This document shows positions 5,801 to 7,699 of a DNA stretch of 7,699 nt, piece by piece. Position 1 is the first letter of the stretch, and every line of letters begins with the position of its first letter. Source of the DNA: an uncultured Geobacteraceae bacterium (lineage in GTDB: Bacteria; Desulfobacterota; Desulfuromonadia; Geobacterales; Pseudopelobacteraceae); contig CAIRND010000591.1 of NCBI GenBank assembly GCA_903879825.1, positions 1-7,699 on the forward strand, written 5' to 3'. The notes under the pieces are model-generated. The model worked only from the letters and a program-made list of their open reading frames with translations. It did no database searches and had not been told where the DNA came from. A program made the position numbers and the translations under genes.

Positions 5801-5952
5801 GGACTATTTTTATCTCATTACATAATTATTCATCAAACCTCGTTACGCATAAAAAAGTAGACCAACTGAATTGTCCTGAGTAACCACCTCATTGCTAGTT
5901 TTTCCGTAGTTAATGAAAATATTTATTGCCGAAAGAAATTTCGCTCTTTTTT

Positions 5953-5981
5953 TTGACCTGACTCGCCGTTTGTGCAATACT
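5953..5981 (+). promoter_or_regulatory. Candidate sigma-70 promoter of the secreted protein gene
   Basis: TTGACC (5953-5958) and AATACT (5976-5981) are separated by 17 bases; five and four of six positions match the consensus. The start of transcription would be near 5988, 25 bases before the ATG at 6013. The stretch from 5801 to 5952, between this and the divergent sigma-28 promoter, is AT-rich and shows no further recognisable site. Confidence 0.5.
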
Positions 5982-6012
5982 CCGCGCACTGAAAATTCCA
6001 CTTGGAGGAAAC

Positions 6013-7434
6013 ATGAAAAAACTGATCATATTGTTGACAGCACTGTTGGTCCCGTTGTGCGCTGTTCCTGCTTTTGCCGCCCAGATTAAAGTGTTTGTTG
6101 CCGATATTACCGTTGCCGGCATACAGAACAGCAGCGAGATGAAAGCAACAGTGCAGATGCTGCTGGCGTCGCGTCTGAATGGAGACAAGATTGTCTCTGT
6201 GGGCAGTGCAGCTGAAGCCGATGCAGTGATAAGTGGTGCGTACATAACCATTGGCAAGATGTTCAGTATTGATACCATCGCCAAAAACCCTGCTGGCAAA
6301 ACACTCGCCCGAACTTTTGTCCAGGGGGAAACACAGGATGAGTTGATCCCCGCTGTTGGTAAGTTGGCTGATAAACTCTCTGCCGAACTGATTAAATCAT
6401 ACGCCGGCACTCAGCCGGAAACCGTAACTCCGAAACCGGTACTCACGGTGCTTCCAGAGAAAGCTGTTGCGACTGATTGGGTGAGCAAGCGCCTGACCGG
6501 AGCGGCAAACCTGATAGCCACTGGCCTGACGTTGCCGGACGGCAGCAGAGAAATCCTCCTAGCTGAGGAACAACAACTTTCCTATTATCACCTGGGAAGT
6601 GAGATGAAACTGGTGGCTGAAGTCGAGTTGAAAGCCACAGAGAAGATTATATCATTGGATACGATGATTGGTGCTGATGGCAGCCTCGATATATATGTCA
6701 CCATCATCCGCTCTGGTGACTTAACCTCCCAGGTATGGCAGGTAAAAGGCGATAAACTGATGCTGGCCGCAGAAAAGCTGCCATACTTTTTCCGCAGTGC
6801 CAGCCTTGCCGGTGGTCCTAAGAAGCTCTATGCGCAACCTATGGGGCGGAGTGAAGATTTCTATGGTGATGTGGCCGAGGCGACCCGTAACGGTTCTACC
6901 ATCACCCTGAGCAACCCGATCAAAATGCCTCGCTTTGGTACAATCTACAGCTTCAACCAGTTCCGTGACCGCGATGGCAAACTCTTTACGACGGTTATTA
7001 ATGCTGACGGTTATCTGATCGTCTATGACCTGCAGTTAAACGAACTCTGGCGGAGTAACGACAAGTTTGGTGGATCTGAACTGTACTTCCAGAAAGAAGA
7101 TGATTCGAGAATGCGGACAATGGGAGATAAATTTCGCTGGGTTTTCATGAACCAGCGCATTCAGGTGAACTCAAAGGGCGAACTTCTGGTCGGAAAAAAC
7201 GATGGTTTCTGGGTACTTGGCAATGCGCGATCCTACAAAAAAGGGGCGATTTACACGCTGGTCTGGAATGGTTCAAGTCTGGACGAAAAAGGACGCACGC
7301 GGGAAACGCAAAATTATATGCCCGATTATCTGCTTGACGAGACACGTAATGAGTTGCTGATACTGCAAACAACACAACGCCCCGGGTTCAACTCACGGGG
7401 GGCGTCATCGCTTACGATCAAAAAAGCTGAGTAA
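6013..7434 (+). CDS. Secreted protein, TolB-N-like start and propeller-like C-terminus
   Basis: A 473-residue exported protein of unknown function. It opens with a Sec signal peptide (MKKLIILLTALLVPLCAVPAFA, cleavage expected before AQIKV) that has no lipobox cysteine at the cleavage site, so it is probably periplasmic or outside the cell. Residues of about 24-130 look like a small alpha/beta domain: IKVFVADITVAG, a helix, DKIVSVGSAAEADAVISGAY, then a helix ending at LIKSYAG. This is reminiscent of the N-terminal modules of TolB or CsgG-type envelope proteins. After a Pro/Thr-rich linker near 131-150, the rest is strand-rich, with repeating D-G-x-L-x-x-Y/V units (GADGSLDIYV, NADGYLIVYD), as in FG-GAP/VCBS-type beta-propellers. 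GGAGG lies five bases before the ATG. It is transcribed alone and ends at a strong terminator. The domain calls are by eye. Confidence 0.8.
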   Translation: MKKLIILLTALLVPLCAVPAFAAQIKVFVADITVAGIQNSSEMKATVQMLLASRLNGDKIVSVGSAAEADAVISGAYITIGKMFSIDTIAKNPAGKTLARTFVQGETQDELIPAVGKLADKLSAELIKSYAGTQPETVTPKPVLTVLPEKAVATDWVSKRLTGAANLIATGLTLPDGSREILLAEEQQLSYYHLGSEMKLVAEVELKATEKIISLDTMIGADGSLDIYVTIIRSGDLTSQVWQVKGDKLMLAAEKLPYFFRSASLAGGPKKLYAQPMGRSEDFYGDVAEATRNGSTITLSNPIKMPRFGTIYSFNQFRDRDGKLFTTVINADGYLIVYDLQLNELWRSNDKFGGSELYFQKEDDSRMRTMGDKFRWVFMNQRIQVNSKGELLVGKNDGFWVLGNARSYKKGAIYTLVWNGSSLDEKGRTRETQNYMPDYLLDETRNELLILQTTQRPGFNSRGASSLTIKKAE

Positions 7435-7457
7435 CTGTTGCGTCAAATGGCACACGC

Positions 7458-7487
7458 AAAAAGGGCGAGAGAAATCTCGCCCTTTTT
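7458..7487. terminator. Strong bidirectional intrinsic terminator
   Basis: A perfect 13-bp stem, AAAAAGGGCGAGA (7458-7470) with TCTCGCCCTTTTT (7475-7487), closed by a GAAA tetraloop. It has a T run on the plus strand and, by symmetry, on the minus strand. It lies 23 bases after the secreted protein stop and serves both that gene and the convergent cytochrome gene. Confidence 0.93.
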
Positions 7488-7549
7488 GTATATCTAACGC
7501 CAGAAATGACAACAAAACGTTTCTCAACAACTAAAACAGAAAAAGCATG

Positions 7550-7699
7550 TTAAGGATGGTAATATTTAACCAAGAAATCTACGACGACAGCCTTCTCATC
7601 ATTGTTCAATACGGCACCTTTGCCCATCATACGTGTTACGGTCTGCTCCCAATCCTCTTTGGTTGTATATTTGTGCTTTACACCCATTGGGTGGCAACG
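7550..7699 (-). CDS. C-type cytochrome, C-terminal 49 residues
   Basis: The gene enters from the right edge, so only its C-terminus is seen. The first visible residues are RCHPMGVKHKYTTKEDW; RCH is the second half of a CxxCH heme-binding motif (C-x-R-C-H) whose first Cys falls outside the window. Downstream, VTRMMGKGAVLNNDEKAVVVDFL has methionines in a position suited to be the distal heme ligand, and the segment ends in a helix (FLVKYYHP). This is the usual layout of a small class I monoheme cytochrome c domain. Whether there is a signal peptide or more heme sites cannot be seen. Such proteins carry electrons in the periplasm. The gene converges on the secreted protein gene and shares its terminator. 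Confidence 0.8.
   Translation of the reverse strand, partial: RCHPMGVKHKYTTKEDWEQTVTRMMGKGAVLNNDEKAVVVDFLVKYYHP

Noticed and set aside
5930..5954. Small stem CGAAA-GAAA-TTTCG followed by eight T residues, terminator-like
   Set aside because: The stem is only 5 bp and weak, the T run overlaps the -35 box of the next gene, and no plus-strand gene precedes it.
5910..6410. 166-codon minus-strand open frame opposite the secreted protein
   Set aside because: It covers the promoter and signal peptide region of the plus-strand gene, and its product has no family character.
7380..7400. GGGTTCAACTC resembling a tRNA T arm
   Set aside because: It lies inside the coding sequence of the secreted protein; no acceptor, D or anticodon arm can be built around it.

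Overview
The window reads as chromosomal DNA of a free-living, motile anaerobe or microaerophile of the Desulfuromonadales/Geobacterales type. This is an inference from gene content and recalled protein resemblance (a Geobacter-like HemE, a hemerythrin-tailed diguanylate cyclase, a c-type cytochrome, small FliA-type motility genes); no database search was possible. Base composition is moderate and I see no sharp compositional break.

Layout: from about 5733 down to 1 every gene lies on the minus strand. In order of transcription these are: two small proteins preceded by a good sigma-28 (FliA) promoter, the second weakly FlaG-like, closed by an intrinsic terminator; a 726-residue REC-PAS-PAS-GGDEF-hemerythrin diguanylate cyclase; a 61-residue lipoprotein with its own candidate promoter; a stretch of about 330 bases with no convincing gene but a 14-bp perfect inverted repeat; a small S4 RNA-binding protein; hemE with a sigma-70-type promoter; a 108-bp palindromic intergenic repeat; and a closely coupled pair encoding a VOC-fold protein and a WbuC-type cupin (cut by the window edge). 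On the plus strand, diverging from the motility genes, is a secreted 473-residue protein ending at a textbook terminator. The 3' end of a convergent c-type cytochrome gene closes the window.

How the parts may fit: the strongest theme is motility and oxygen/redox signalling. A FliA-type promoter drives two small proteins that share an N-terminal motif, and directly behind them lies a c-di-GMP synthase with a complete diiron hemerythrin site, an oxygen- or redox-responsive module. The cyclase has all GGDEF catalytic residues and an RxxD inhibitory site, so it is probably an active, product-inhibited enzyme whose output could oppose motility. The hemE region is housekeeping (tetrapyrrole synthesis) and fits a cytochrome-rich lifestyle. 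I find no CRISPR array, tRNA, rRNA, complete insertion sequence or phage gene.
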